A stretch of 64,000 nt of DNA from Herpetosiphon giganteus (GCF_016907925.1 NZ_JAFBCZ010000020.1:1-64000), one strand, 5' to 3'; positions 1-8,801 are shown, counted from the first letter of the stretch. Numbers and translations: made by a program. The notes: generated from the letters alone by a model not told the origin.

Positions 1-69
1 TCCTGGGTCTGATTGGTTGGATAGCACCCCAAGCATACCCGATCAGGGAACCAGTGATGATTTTAGCGT

Positions 70-1422
70 TCAAACGAGAAATGGTGACATACTGATCATG
101 GTGCCATACAGCGATTGACTCTCTGGCTGGGTAAACCCAAAGCCATTGCCGGTTCCGGCATAGGTGTTGATATTCTCAACGGTATCGGCTAGCCCGCCAA
201 CCGCGCAAACTAACGGTAAACAGCCGTAGCGCTGAGCAATCAGTTGATTCGTGCCGCCTGGCTCTACCAACGATGGCATTAATAAGACATCACTTCCAGC
301 ATAACATTGATGCGCCAAAGCTTCATTGAAGGTCAGTGCCAGCGCAACCTGCTGTGGATAGCGTTGCTGCAAGCTGCTGAGCCATTCATGATAGCGCGCT
401 TCGCCAGTCCCCATAACCACCCATTGGAATTGATGATGGCTTAATAATGCTTCGATCGTTTCGGCTAACAGGCCCAAGCCTTTTTGATCGTTTAAGCGCC
501 CAATGAAACAAAACAAGGGCTTGTTAGGATCAAGCTCCAAGCCTAATTGCTGTTGCAGCGCTGTTTTACATGCTTGTTTGCCCGTCAGATCGTCGTGGCT
601 AAATGCTTGGGCAAGATACGAATCAGTAGCAGGATTATAGCGCTGATTGTCAATGCCATTCAAGACCCCAAACAAGCGATCACGCCGATCGCGCAATAAT
701 GGGTCGAGGCCTTCGCCAAATGCCGGAGTTAATATCTCACGGGCATGGGTCGGGCTGACCGTATTGATCATATCCGCATAATAGATGCCACGACTCATTA
801 AATCGACCACCCGATGCAAACTTGGCATATCCGAATGGGCAATATAGCCATATTCAGCAATGCCCGCCATTTCTAAAACTCGTTGGCCAAAAACACCGCG
901 ATAGGCAAGCGTATGAATGGTATAGAGCGAGGCGGTATTAGCAAAAAATTCATCATCGCGATACGAGGTGCGCAGCCAATTGGCAACAATCGCCGCATGC
1001 CAATCGTTGAGATGCACAACATCTGGTTGCCAGCCTTGGGCGCGGGCAATTTCGAGCGTGGCTTTGGCCCAAAACACAAACCGCTCAGCATCACCATCGC
1101 CAAGGTACACCTCAGGCTGGCCAAACAATCGCTGGTTCTCGACCATCCAAACCTGCACGTTGCTATCAGGCAATCTGGTGCTATACCAAGTTGCTGGTTC
1201 GGCAGCATCGGCTAAGGGCACGTTCAGGTTGATGTTGCTTGGTTCAAGCTGCCAGCGAGTGGGATCGATATGACCGTAGCGTGGCATTGCCACAATTACT
1301 TCGTGACCTAAGGCCTGCAAGGCGCGGGGCAACGAGGCAGCAACCTCGGCTAAACCACCAGTGCGGGCAAATGGCTCGACCTCAGAGGCCAAATATAGAA
1401 TCCGTAAGGCTTGTTCATTCAT
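70..1422 (-). CDS. glgA: Glycogen synthase (GT5), short C-terminus
   Basis: Transfers glucose from a nucleotide sugar to the growing alpha-1,4-glucan in the cytoplasm. The N-terminus has the GT5 signature around TGGLAEV (residues 21-27), but the usual lysine of KTGGL is Arg. The C-terminal Rossmann domain has GRLNDQKGL, with the conserved lysine, and an EPGG-TNQ donor motif where most relatives have EPCG. The 450 residues stop about 20 residues after GNGFGF, whereas enzymes such as E. coli GlgA (477 aa) continue for about 60. The last helices that fold back on the N-domain are therefore missing or frameshifted. Neither other frame downstream restores a recognisable GlgA tail. The family is clear; activity of this copy is uncertain. 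The upstream gap is filled by repeats, so it appears monocistronic. Confidence 0.88.
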   Translation of the reverse strand: MNEQALRILYLASEVEPFARTGGLAEVAASLPRALQALGHEVIVAMPRYGHIDPTRWQLEPSNINLNVPLADAAEPATWYSTRLPDSNVQVWMVENQRLFGQPEVYLGDGDAERFVFWAKATLEIARAQGWQPDVVHLNDWHAAIVANWLRTSYRDDEFFANTASLYTIHTLAYRGVFGQRVLEMAGIAEYGYIAHSDMPSLHRVVDLMSRGIYYADMINTVSPTHAREILTPAFGEGLDPLLRDRRDRLFGVLNGIDNQRYNPATDSYLAQAFSHDDLTGKQACKTALQQQLGLELDPNKPLFCFIGRLNDQKGLGLLAETIEALLSHHQFQWVVMGTGEARYHEWLSSLQQRYPQQVALALTFNEALAHQCYAGSDVLLMPSLVEPGGTNQLIAQRYGCLPLVCAVGGLADTVENINTYAGTGNGFGFTQPESQSLYGTMISMSPFLV

Positions 1423-1577
1423 GCAGACTGCTTTACGCTGAATTGCGATAAGAAAGCCGCCCGTGCCTTTGTGTGCATGGTCGGCCTCGACTGTGCTTGC
1501 TATGCTACCACATAGCTATTGCTGAATGCAAACCCATGGCTAAGAACAGAGAACAAAGAGCATAGAACATAGATGGA

Positions 1578-1739
1578 TTGGTACATTGTGTTAACGACGA
1601 CCTGATCCCCTCACCCCAACCCCTCTCCCACGCGGCGGGCGAGGGGCTTTAATTCCATTGTTCTTACGCAATGCGTTGGTAAAAACGCGTGCTCCCCCTC
1701 GCCCGCGTTTTCGTGGGAGAGGGGGTTGGGGGGTGAGGG
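1578..1739. repeat. Long inverted-repeat element, copy 1 of dispersed family
   Basis: The left arm begins CCCCTCACCCCAACCCCTCT at 1607. The right arm is its near reverse complement and ends GGGTGAGGG at 1739, so a stem of over 30 bp with a loop of about 60 can form. The left 80 bases recur nearly unchanged at 17902-17990. Similarity extends about 30 bases outside the arm (ATTG-TACATTG...CTGATCCCC). There is no transposase, so this looks like a non-autonomous, palindromic intergenic repeat. Confidence 0.8.
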
Positions 1740-1785
1740 AATGTTTGACCATCACGCTTTTTTAAAACCTACCCTTGAAAGTTAG

Positions 1786-1872
1786 CCCCTCTCCCGCCCG
1801 CGAGGCGAGGGGGAACCACGAGACAAGTGCTCTCCTCGCCCGCGTCCAGTGGGAGCGGGGCTGGGGTGAGGG
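1786..1872. repeat. Second, shorter unit of the same palindromic repeat
   Basis: The unit starts CCCCTCTCCCGCCCGCGAGG and ends GGGGCTGGGGTGAGGG. It uses the same arm sequences as the 1578-1739 element with a shorter middle, so it is a degenerate neighbouring copy. Confidence 0.65.
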
Positions 1873-1891
1873 CACAAAATCATCACAAAGC

Positions 1892-1934
1892 GCCCTCACC
1901 CTCTGTTTCATGCGTTGAAGCAGAGGGTGAGGGC
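1892..1934. repeat. Perfect 14-bp inverted repeat
   Basis: GCCCTCACCCTCTG (1892-1905) pairs exactly with CAGAGGGTGAGGGC (1921-1934) around a 15-base loop. It lies just past the stop of the DUF892 gene. It has no T tract on the minus strand, so it is terminator-like at best. It may also be a trimmed copy of the neighbouring repeat family. Confidence 0.65.
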
Positions 1935-1957
1935 ACAAACGCGATTCAAATTAGCGC

Positions 1958-2458
1958 TTATTCACCAACCGCTCGCCGATTAATTGTTTTTTCGGCAATC
2001 TTGGTGAGATTATGATCAGTTTCGCCTTCTTGATCAAGAATTTTTTGCAAGCGCTCAGCGATACTATTCATGCCAAGCTGTTTGGCCCAGGTGCGCACAC
2101 AGCCATAGCCAGCCATTTCATAGTGCTCAACCCGTTGGGCTGCTGCAATCAAGCCAGCATCCATCACTTCAGGGTCAGCTTTTTCCTTCATGAAATCTTG
2201 GCCTTCGCGCAAGATTCCTTCCATCGCTTTACAACGGTGGTCGGCTGGTTTCTTGCCGAGATCGGCAAAAATATCATCAAGCGTAGCGCGTTGAACTTTG
2301 GTTTCTTCCAGATGCTTTTCGAAGGCAGCCCGCAACACAGGCGCGGTCGCTTGCTTGGCCATCAGCGGTAAGGCATCGAGAATCTGGGTTTCTGCATCAT
2401 AAAGATCGCTGAGATGTTCATGCAACAGATCATCAAGTGTTTTAAGGGTGGTCATCAT
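1958..2458 (-). CDS. DUF892 (YciF-like) ferritin-like protein
   Basis: This is a 166-residue helical protein of the YciE/YciF (DUF892) family, a ferritin-like four-helix bundle usually induced by stress. The features are the N-terminal LDDLLHEHLSDLYDAETQIL helix, the EKHLEETKVQ helix, the QRVEHYEMAGYG helix and the EGETDHNLTKIAE helix. Their Glu/His pattern fits a di-metal site. GGAGG lies 3 bases before the first ATG (2458) and 6 bases before the second (2455), so either start is usable and 2455 has the better spacing. It is monocistronic, with repeats downstream. The substrate or partner is not known for the family. Confidence 0.85.
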   Translation of the reverse strand: MMTTLKTLDDLLHEHLSDLYDAETQILDALPLMAKQATAPVLRAAFEKHLEETKVQRATLDDIFADLGKKPADHRCKAMEGILREGQDFMKEKADPEVMDAGLIAAAQRVEHYEMAGYGCVRTWAKQLGMNSIAERLQKILDQEGETDHNLTKIAEKTINRRAVGE

Positions 2459-2540
2459 CGTCCTCCATAGGAATCACAAGATCATCTTCTATGCAATGCT
2501 ATAAAGCAACAATCGTACCACCCCGATTCTTCAGCCAAGT

Positions 2541-4865
2541 TTATTGGTTGGTTTGAGCCATCGTCAGCGGCGCATACAGCCGATACAGCGGGGCAATCGG
2601 CGTTGGCGAAATTGTCGCGCTTGGTGTGTTGGTTGGCACACTGGTCGCGGTTATGGTCGGCGAATTGGTTGGCGTAGGCGTATTGGTCACAGTCGCTGTT
2701 GTTGTGCTGGTCGCGGTCGTCGTCGGCGTGCTAGTCACAGTCGCGGTGTTGGTTGGCGTTGGCGTATTGGTTACGGTCGCGGTGTTGGTCGGCGTTGGCG
2801 TGTTGGTTGGAGTTGGGGTTAATTCTGGGCTGGCAAAATTGAAGACGGCAACGCCCAACGAATCAATTTCGCCGACTTTGCTAAAATCGCCAACTGCATA
2901 CAAGCGATTATAATCGACCGCAAGTTTGCGAACCGCCCCATTCGGATAGCTTGCCAAGCCACTAAAGCTCGTACCATCAAACCGCGCAATTGGCCCAGTT
3001 GTTATGCCATTGACCTGCATAAAATCGCCACCGATGTACAAGCCGCCGCCTTCGAGGCCTTGCATGGTGGTAATTGGCCCATCAAAGCGCGCTATTTGGA
3101 TCAGATTCAACGCTTGATCAAAGCGGTACAAGTACCCAGCAGCGTTGGCCATATACAGCTCATTATTCCACGTGACAAAATTATGGTCGAGTTTGGGCAA
3201 GCTAGGGCTTTTCACATCTTGCCAGTATGTCCCATTCCAGCGCGCAAGATCAAGAAAATAGACCCATTGTAATCCACGCAGTTCAAATTTATAGAATTGG
3301 CTTTGATGGACAAAAATTTGTTCTTGATGGGTTGAAAACCATTCATCAGCGATGCGTTGGCTAAACGTTTGACCATCAAACTCGACCAACCCCGTAATTG
3401 GCAGATTCGATTGCAGCGGTGCAAGATAGGTAAACAGTTGTTGGCCCGATCGATGCCAATTAATGTGGCCGGTTGTGCTCAGCACGCCACTTTGCCATCC
3501 ATTATTCTCCCAATGCCAAATATTGCTCGCTGGCGCAGCGCTACTCAAAGCACGAGGATATTCCAATAAAACATAGGCTTGTTGGCCTAAGCTATGTAAT
3601 TGGGCCTCAATAAGCGCCGTATCACCAGTTGCCAGCGTATTCCATTGGCTGCCACTCCAGCGTTGAATTGTGCCCAAATTCGTAGCAGTCAATTGCTTGG
3701 TGATAATCATTGGTTGACCAAGATCGCCAGCGATGGCCTGAACATGCTGCTTGCCAACAAAACTGCCTAGCCCTTGGGCGGTGCTGCCATCCCACGCGAC
3801 CAACTGCTGAGGCTGACCATCAAGCGTCATATGGCCACCAAGATAGAGCGTTTCACCATCGGATGCCAAGGCACTAAGCTTGGTAATTTCAAAGGGCAAT
3901 TGAGCTGGAACCCATTGATCTTGGTTCAAAACCCAAAGCTGATTGCCACTTTGCATATACAACGTATTATCAAAGCCAACCAGCGCATCAATCGGCCCAG
4001 GATGGGTTGGCCCAATCAGCTCCCGTTGACTATTGTGCCAACGATACACTTGGCTTGGAAAGGGAGCATACCACGATCGCGTGACAAGGTAGGTGCTGAT
4101 ACCAATTGTATAAGCTTGTAAATGCATTGTGGGCCAGCCAAAATTAATCGGAACCCATTGATTTTGTTCTAGTCGCGCAAGCTGTGCAGGTTGGAAGTTA
4201 AACTTCCAAAATTCACCAGCAGCAACTAAGCCCTCAGGCGTGCTGATAAAGCTACTGACCGTATCGTTGAACTCGATCAGTTGGGGGGTCACTGTCCCAT
4301 TCCATTGAGCAACCCCAAATGACTGCCACCCATTAAAGCCACTAAAGTTGCCGCCAATATACAGCGTATCGCTATAGACATGCAGCGCATAGGCAATTGG
4401 CTCGGCGAATTCTTGCTCAAGCGTTCCCCATAGGCCTTCGCCAAAGGCCTGAAAATTCGTTCCATCCCAAGCAGCGATATGATTAATTTGGCGATTCTGC
4501 AGGTCCGTAAATTGGCCCGCAACATAGAGCGTATTGCTATAGGTTGCAACGGCGCGAATTTTATTAATATCATCTGCATGCAAGTTGTAGTTTGTCCAGG
4601 TTGCGCCGTCCCATTTGGTTAATCCATTAATTGCTTGACCATTGACCGAGTGAAAATCGCCAACCACATATAGATCGCCATTTTGATCGAGGGTTAATGA
4701 GGAGATCGTGGCTGGTTGTTGCAAGTTTTGGCCAAGGCTACTATCCCATGTGCCGCTGATGGGCAACCTGCTCGCTGGTTGGCGCGCATTCACGCCCAGT
4801 AGGCTACTCAGCGCAAGCAGCGCCACACTCACCAAGCCAATTGACAAACGCAGAGTAGAACGCAT
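2541..4865 (-). CDS. Secreted beta-propeller-like protein with Thr/Pro tail
   Basis: An exported protein of about 774 residues. The signal peptide is MRSTLRLSIGLVSVALLAL followed by a small-residue cleavage region. The body consists of repeated units of the type LYVGG-F...-W-G--W, resembling Kelch or delta-60 beta-propeller blades, with many phrases such as DTLYIGGNFSGF. It ends in a Thr/Pro/Asn/Ser-rich linker of about 90 residues and the tail PLYRLYAPLTMAQ, which matches the tail of the giant protein at 32388-45488 (PSYQIYLPMT). I chose 4865 because it starts the signal peptide directly. An upstream ATG at 4895 would add 10 residues, and neither has an ideal ribosome site. A surface role is inferred; no enzymatic motif is visible. 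Confidence 0.75.
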   Translation of the reverse strand: MRSTLRLSIGLVSVALLALSSLLGVNARQPASRLPISGTWDSSLGQNLQQPATISSLTLDQNGDLYVVGDFHSVNGQAINGLTKWDGATWTNYNLHADDINKIRAVATYSNTLYVAGQFTDLQNRQINHIAAWDGTNFQAFGEGLWGTLEQEFAEPIAYALHVYSDTLYIGGNFSGFNGWQSFGVAQWNGTVTPQLIEFNDTVSSFISTPEGLVAAGEFWKFNFQPAQLARLEQNQWVPINFGWPTMHLQAYTIGISTYLVTRSWYAPFPSQVYRWHNSQRELIGPTHPGPIDALVGFDNTLYMQSGNQLWVLNQDQWVPAQLPFEITKLSALASDGETLYLGGHMTLDGQPQQLVAWDGSTAQGLGSFVGKQHVQAIAGDLGQPMIITKQLTATNLGTIQRWSGSQWNTLATGDTALIEAQLHSLGQQAYVLLEYPRALSSAAPASNIWHWENNGWQSGVLSTTGHINWHRSGQQLFTYLAPLQSNLPITGLVEFDGQTFSQRIADEWFSTHQEQIFVHQSQFYKFELRGLQWVYFLDLARWNGTYWQDVKSPSLPKLDHNFVTWNNELYMANAAGYLYRFDQALNLIQIARFDGPITTMQGLEGGGLYIGGDFMQVNGITTGPIARFDGTSFSGLASYPNGAVRKLAVDYNRLYAVGDFSKVGEIDSLGVAVFNFASPELTPTPTNTPTPTNTATVTNTPTPTNTATVTSTPTTTATSTTTATVTNTPTPTNSPTITATSVPTNTPSATISPTPIAPLYRLYAPLTMAQTNQ

Positions 4866-5042
4866 AGTTAATCGTATCCTCTCAATTAAGCACATAATCC
4901 TCGTTTGAGGATACTAAAGCAGCGCCAACATGTGCGCACATTTTCCTGCATTACTAATAGCTGGTCAATATGAAAAAAGTGAACTGCCTAGGTGCTGGTT
5001 GGAAGAAATGAGTCAATTGATGAATATTTGGAGTCTATGTTG

Positions 5043-5438
5043 ATGAAGCCAATAACCCGCCGAATTATTGTGCTTGGCGCGATTATCCTCAGTGGCATTG
5101 GGTCGCGGCTGGTTTCGAGCGGATTCGTGCTATTCGATAATTATCTTGGCGATGCGTTGTATGCGGCAATGTTGTTTATGCTGCTGCTTGTGCTTGCGCC
5201 GAGGCTGACGCTCGCCAAGGCAGCGCTGATTAGTTTTGGGGTTGTGGTGCTAATCGAGCTGTTTCAACTGACAAACATTCCGCTTGCCATGCGCAGCCAT
5301 GAGAACAGCCTGTTGAGGCTCATAGCGATCGTCCTTGGCACAACCTTTAATGGCTGGGATCTGGTGAGTTATGCAATTGGAATACTTATCTTTTTTGGCT
5401 ATGAAGCCTATTGGGCACGGGTTGAAGTAGCACAATGA
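5043..5438 (+). CDS. DUF2809 family membrane protein
   Basis: A small integral membrane protein with about four hydrophobic segments (IIVLGAIILSGIGSRL, ALYAAMLFMLLLVLA, ALISFGVVVLIELFQ, LVSYAIGILIFFGYEAY). The conserved DUF2809 ending G-T-F--WDL--Y-IGI is present near its C-terminus. GGAG at 5030-5033 sits 9 bases before the ATG at 5043 and only 3 before the one at 5037, so 5043 is preferred over longer starts. It stands alone between convergent or divergent neighbours. No biochemical role is known for the family. Confidence 0.72.
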   Translation: MKPITRRIIVLGAIILSGIGSRLVSSGFVLFDNYLGDALYAAMLFMLLLVLAPRLTLAKAALISFGVVVLIELFQLTNIPLAMRSHENSLLRLIAIVLGTTFNGWDLVSYAIGILIFFGYEAYWARVEVAQ

Positions 5439-5442
5439 AGCA

Positions 5443-5811
5443 TTATGGTGAAATGATGTGCGCATGCTCACGAAAAAGCCATGCCAGAAAGGCCGAACCG
5501 TAATAGTGACAGCCTTGCGCAGTTGTATCAATTGGATGGGTCGCAATCTGCTCAATTGTTATCCAAACCCCGACCAACAGCACCCCATCGTCAGCAAGTT
5601 GCTGCCAACAAGCTTGCATGCCTGCGCGCAGCTGAGGAAACCACGTAAGGGTTGGCTCAGTTGCTGCCTGTGAAGCCACTACCATCAGCCTATCGCTCGT
5701 TGGATCATCCACGACATGATAATCAAAAGCGCACCAAAATGGCCTGCCAGCATGATTGATTCGGGGAGCAAAGCGGCCACTTAATGGCGTGGTAATGCGC
5801 CAGTGCTGCAT
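5443..5811 (-). CDS. Small protein resembling EF-G domain IV
   Basis: A 122-residue soluble protein. The stretch from FPQLRAGMQACWQQLADDG through VWITIE to HPIDTTAQGCHYYGSAFLAW resembles domain IV of EF-G/TetM-type factors, where G--A---G-L-G--V--V-VTL is followed by a D-[ST] turn and a helix. The rest of the translation factor (GTPase, domains II, III and V) is absent. The resemblance is by eye and weak. The gene lies 53 bp downstream of tRNA-Arg on the same strand and could share its transcript. A weak GAG-type ribosome site precedes the ATG. The alternative is simply an unrecognised hypothetical. Confidence 0.5.
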   Translation of the reverse strand: MQHWRITTPLSGRFAPRINHAGRPFWCAFDYHVVDDPTSDRLMVVASQAATEPTLTWFPQLRAGMQACWQQLADDGVLLVGVWITIEQIATHPIDTTAQGCHYYGSAFLAWLFREHAHIISP

Positions 5812-5864
5812 ATATCACTCATGTGCTTTTGGATTTGCCCGCTAACGTTTGGAAAGAAGGGTTT

Positions 5865-5941
5865 TGGCACGGACGGCGGGACTCGAACCCACGACCGTCG
5901 GTTTAGAAGACCGATGCTCTATCCAACTGAGCTACGCCCGC
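5865..5941 (-). tRNA. tRNA-Arg (anticodon TCT)
   Basis: Read on the minus strand, it has a 7-bp acceptor stem (GCGGGCG with CGTCCGT, two G-U pairs), a D arm, the anticodon loop CTTCTAA with anticodon TCT, the T arm GTGGG-TTCGAGT-CCCGC and an encoded CCA (5867-5865). A -10-like TATACT lies at 5983-5978 without a good -35. Confidence 0.95.
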
Positions 5942-6011
5942 CAATATTGAGGGATCATGGCTTGCCACGACCCCTAGAGTATAGCATATTCTGGGCATAT
6001 GGTGAGCAAGT

Positions 6012-7178
6012 CTAAACCCTAATAATCCATGATGGTTCGTAATCAGTATAGCCCTTTAATTCATAGCATTGTAATGGCGGGCAGGCATTCAATTGCCGCC
6101 CAAAGCAGACTGCCAAAGCAGCAGGCATTGCTGCAAACAGATGCACCAGCGGCGAAGCTTGCGCCAATAATTCACTACGAAAGAAATGGGCTAGGGCGCT
6201 TGCTTGCAAACTTGATTCAATATCAAAACGTTGCTGATCGGCTTTGGCATACAGGTTGCGCTGTTTGAGCTGCTGCTGGAGTTGCCGTTCAATATAGCGT
6301 TCAATTGGTTGGATGACTTTGGCGACTGGTTGGGTAATTGCCCATTCCATGCTTACAGCTTGACCTTGATTAAGCATGCTGGTTTGGGTTTTTAGCCCAT
6401 GAGCAGTGCCTTGGGCATTGCAATTCCACCACGTCAGTGCATTGTTAAAGCGATTCGACACCCACATTTGGGTTGGGCCATCCACCCTAGTGTTGAAGGT
6501 TGCGCCAATCAGCAGCGCAGCGGTTAAATGCACCTGCGGCAGAATCAATAAGCGCTCAATCGCTTGCCCAACAATCACATTTTTAACATCAATAAGCGCC
6601 TGCTGGATAACCGGCCAGGCTGCGTTATCAATGGCATAATCCTGCGTCCAATCGCTCCAATCCAGGGCGAGATGCGCGCCTTTGGCTGGGGCAGCGGTTT
6701 GAGTGGTTGCCAGCAAGCTCAGCCATGAAGGGGCATTTTGGCGCATAAAACGCTGAAAAACGAGTTTCAACAACGCTTGCGCTATCTGCACTGGGCTATG
6801 TTGGTCGAGTTGCCAGCTCTGTTGCAATTGATCAAACGCCAAATATTGAAAGCTCTCTGCTTCACGCACTTCGGCTATTTCGATGCCATCACACACCAGC
6901 CACCATGGGGTTTCGGGATGTTGCTGCAGATACAGAATCGCTACCCCAAGCGGCTGATCAACGCTTACTTTGAGCGAATTCAGATAGAGCACAACTCCTT
7001 CGCTAGCAGCGATATGTTCGCGAATGGCGCTTGCTGCCTGGCTTGGATCACGGTCGATAACCAAGCCACGTACTCGACATTCACGCGCCAAATCTTCCCG
7101 CGCAGGCTTGCTATTGGGGGCAAGCCACAGGCTAAGCGGGCGACTTTCAGCATGATAGATTGGCTCAAATTGGTTCAC
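6012..7178 (-). CDS. SAVED-domain protein with TIR-like N-terminus
   Basis: A 388-residue soluble protein. The C-terminal half (about 170-388) shows the SAVED pattern: a Trp-rich start LDWSDW, an LTAALLIGATFNTR strand-helix, the block VHLFAAMPAALAVCFGRQLN, then CYELKGYTDYEPSW. SAVED domains bind cyclic oligonucleotides and switch on fused effectors in CBASS and related defence systems. The N-terminal 120 residues alternate strands and helices (LSLWLAP, RGLVIDRD, IREHIAASEGVVLYLNS, PWWLVCDG) in a TIR-like order, but I cannot identify a sure catalytic glutamate. No cyclase, Cap2 or Cap3 gene is adjacent. It starts with GTG, 4 bases after a strong AGGAGG. The gene follows the lipoprotein gene by 8 bp, so they are probably one operon. 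SAVED is fairly secure; the TIR assignment is a guess. Confidence 0.7.
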   Translation of the reverse strand: MNQFEPIYHAESRPLSLWLAPNSKPAREDLARECRVRGLVIDRDPSQAASAIREHIAASEGVVLYLNSLKVSVDQPLGVAILYLQQHPETPWWLVCDGIEIAEVREAESFQYLAFDQLQQSWQLDQHSPVQIAQALLKLVFQRFMRQNAPSWLSLLATTQTAAPAKGAHLALDWSDWTQDYAIDNAAWPVIQQALIDVKNVIVGQAIERLLILPQVHLTAALLIGATFNTRVDGPTQMWVSNRFNNALTWWNCNAQGTAHGLKTQTSMLNQGQAVSMEWAITQPVAKVIQPIERYIERQLQQQLKQRNLYAKADQQRFDIESSLQASALAHFFRSELLAQASPLVHLFAAMPAALAVCFGRQLNACPPLQCYELKGYTDYEPSWIIRV

Positions 7179-7186
7179 AAAACCTC

Positions 7187-8584
7187 CTACTTAATCTTTC
7201 GCACCAGCGGCGACCAAACTCGGTAGCCGTTGGCAATAATGCTGGCCTGCACGCTGCGACTATTAATTTGGGCTGTATTGACAATGACGCGGCGCTCATT
7301 GGTGCTGACGGTGGCGCGAAAGCTAATCACGGCGCTCTGCGAATTGGGAATTGTGCCGCTCCACTGGACGCTATTGTTGCTGATTGTTGGTGCTGGCAAA
7401 TTGCTTGGGTTGATTGTGGCGCTGGCTGGAACAATCGTCAAGCCAGCTGGCAATTGATCATTCATCATTTGCGAGCTGCCATTACCAACCACGGTAATCG
7501 CATAGCGCAATTGTTGGCCTTGATCAACGCCACCAAATTCTGCAAGTTTGCTTGGTTGCGGTGCGGCACTGGCCACAACCGCTGCCGAATCGGCATTGAG
7601 TTGCAAACTTGAGCTATCAACGGCCTCGAAATGCTCGCCCCGAATTTGATCAAAGGCAGCGCCTAAATCCTCATCATTCCAATTTGGATGCGGCGCGCCA
7701 GAAATATACCAATCCGAGCCATTATCGGCCACAATGATGCCATAACGCTGCATAGCACGTAAAATAACTTGCACCTCGCTGGAAAAGCCCGCAATATCGA
7801 ACGAGGATTTAAGCCGAAAACGCATGCCCATTGGTGGCACATTCAGGTCAGTAATCGACGAGGCAAAATGGCGCGCGGGCCAAACATAGGCTTTTTGCGA
7901 ACGCTGAATCGTAAAGCGAATTGCATGGCGAATTTCGCCCGCTTGCACCTCTTCGTAGCGCACTAAACCAGGCAAAATTGGCAAGCCCGCAGCATCTGCC
8001 GAAGTCCAACCTGCAGGCCGCAGCGCATTCGAACGTAAATCGAAGATCGCGCCATTGCTTGCATTCCAGGTTGTATCGTTGATCTTGGTTGCATTGTACA
8101 GTTCGTAGAGTTTACACTCACCCTCGCGCACCACCAACACATGATGGTCGCTACCATGTTCACGTGGCGCGTTCGGTGGCACGGGATATTGGCCTGCGCC
8201 AGTGGTTGGGTCGCTCTCATCGGGATAATCGACGAAATTAACGTTTACGGTTGGTTGATTGGCGGGCACAACCACAAATGGAATGCCAATTGCGCCGCCA
8301 TTCCATTGGCCTGCGCCAAAATCGGGGTGCAAACTTTCGCTCGCGCCAATGCTGGCAATATACTGGCTCGAACGCGGGTGCACAGGCAAATTGTCGATTG
8401 GCGTGTTCCAAATATTATCAAGCGGAAAAACTGGGCATTGACCAATACTTGGCGAGCTTTGGGGAGTTGGCGGAAAATTGGTCGGATTGGCGGGAGTACT
8501 CTGGGCACTTGGCGGCCCAGCCCAATTGGAACTGCAAGCAGCAATCAAGCCAACCACTAAACCAACAACAAGTATGCGACGCAT
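7187..8584 (-). CDS. Secreted lipoprotein with DUF11-like C-terminus
   Basis: About 465 residues. The N-terminus is a lipoprotein signal (MRRILVVGLVVGLIAAC, lipobox LIAAC) followed by a Pro/Ser/Thr spacer. The central domain opens with CPVFPLDNIWNTPIDNLPVH, a signature of an uncharacterised secreted family. It contains EHGSDHHVLVV and ARHFASSITDLNVPPMGMR, which could hold a metal or active site. The last 110 residues (LRYAITVVGNGSSQMMNDQLPAGLTI...) look like a DUF11/cadherin-like beta domain that often carries surface proteins. GGAGG lies 5 bases before the ATG at 8584. It is the first gene of a likely operon with the SAVED gene, which is unexpected for a cell-envelope protein. Enzymatic activity is unknown. 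Confidence 0.72.
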   Translation of the reverse strand: MRRILVVGLVVGLIAACSSNWAGPPSAQSTPANPTNFPPTPQSSPSIGQCPVFPLDNIWNTPIDNLPVHPRSSQYIASIGASESLHPDFGAGQWNGGAIGIPFVVVPANQPTVNVNFVDYPDESDPTTGAGQYPVPPNAPREHGSDHHVLVVREGECKLYELYNATKINDTTWNASNGAIFDLRSNALRPAGWTSADAAGLPILPGLVRYEEVQAGEIRHAIRFTIQRSQKAYVWPARHFASSITDLNVPPMGMRFRLKSSFDIAGFSSEVQVILRAMQRYGIIVADNGSDWYISGAPHPNWNDEDLGAAFDQIRGEHFEAVDSSSLQLNADSAAVVASAAPQPSKLAEFGGVDQGQQLRYAITVVGNGSSQMMNDQLPAGLTIVPASATINPSNLPAPTISNNSVQWSGTIPNSQSAVISFRATVSTNERRVIVNTAQINSRSVQASIIANGYRVWSPLVRKIK

Positions 8585-8739
8585 CAAGGCCTCCTTTGGT
8601 TTTGCTGCGGATACAACGCCATGGCCAGTCTATCACAGGCTTTTTGGGCTGTCGCTAGCCAATTTAGCCAATAATTTAAGCTGATTTTTACCCATCGCCC
8701 AAGCAACAGCATGCCGCTGTCAGAGCCGCTTGATTCAAT

Positions 8740-8768
8740 TTGACATGCCAAGCCAATCGTGCTATAAT
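8740..8768 (+). promoter_or_regulatory. Sigma-70 promoter of tRNA-His
   Basis: A perfect -35 TTGACA (8740-8745) and a perfect -10 TATAAT (8763-8768) are separated by 17 bp. They end 33 bp upstream of the mature tRNA-His 5' end. Confidence 0.93.
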
Positions 8769-8801
8769 CCTAACGCCTTAGTAACTGAGGCAAAAAAATG
8801 T

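Larger units (their letters stand above)
1423..1957. other. Repeat-filled intergenic gap, no gene
   Basis: I see no coding sequence in these 535 bases. From about 1541 the gap holds an AACAAAGAGCATAGAACA-type word, then the G+C-rich inverted-repeat units listed separately (1578-1739, 1786-1872, 1892-1934). Short open frames here follow the repeats and have no protein-like features. Confidence 0.7.

Noticed and set aside
2544-2913. Open frames on the plus strand rich in Val/Gly
   Set aside because: They are the reverse of the Thr/Pro linker of the propeller-like protein, a repeat artefact.
6012-8584. A complete CBASS operon
   Set aside because: No cyclase, Cap2 or Cap3 homologue is found on either side; only the SAVED sensor is present.
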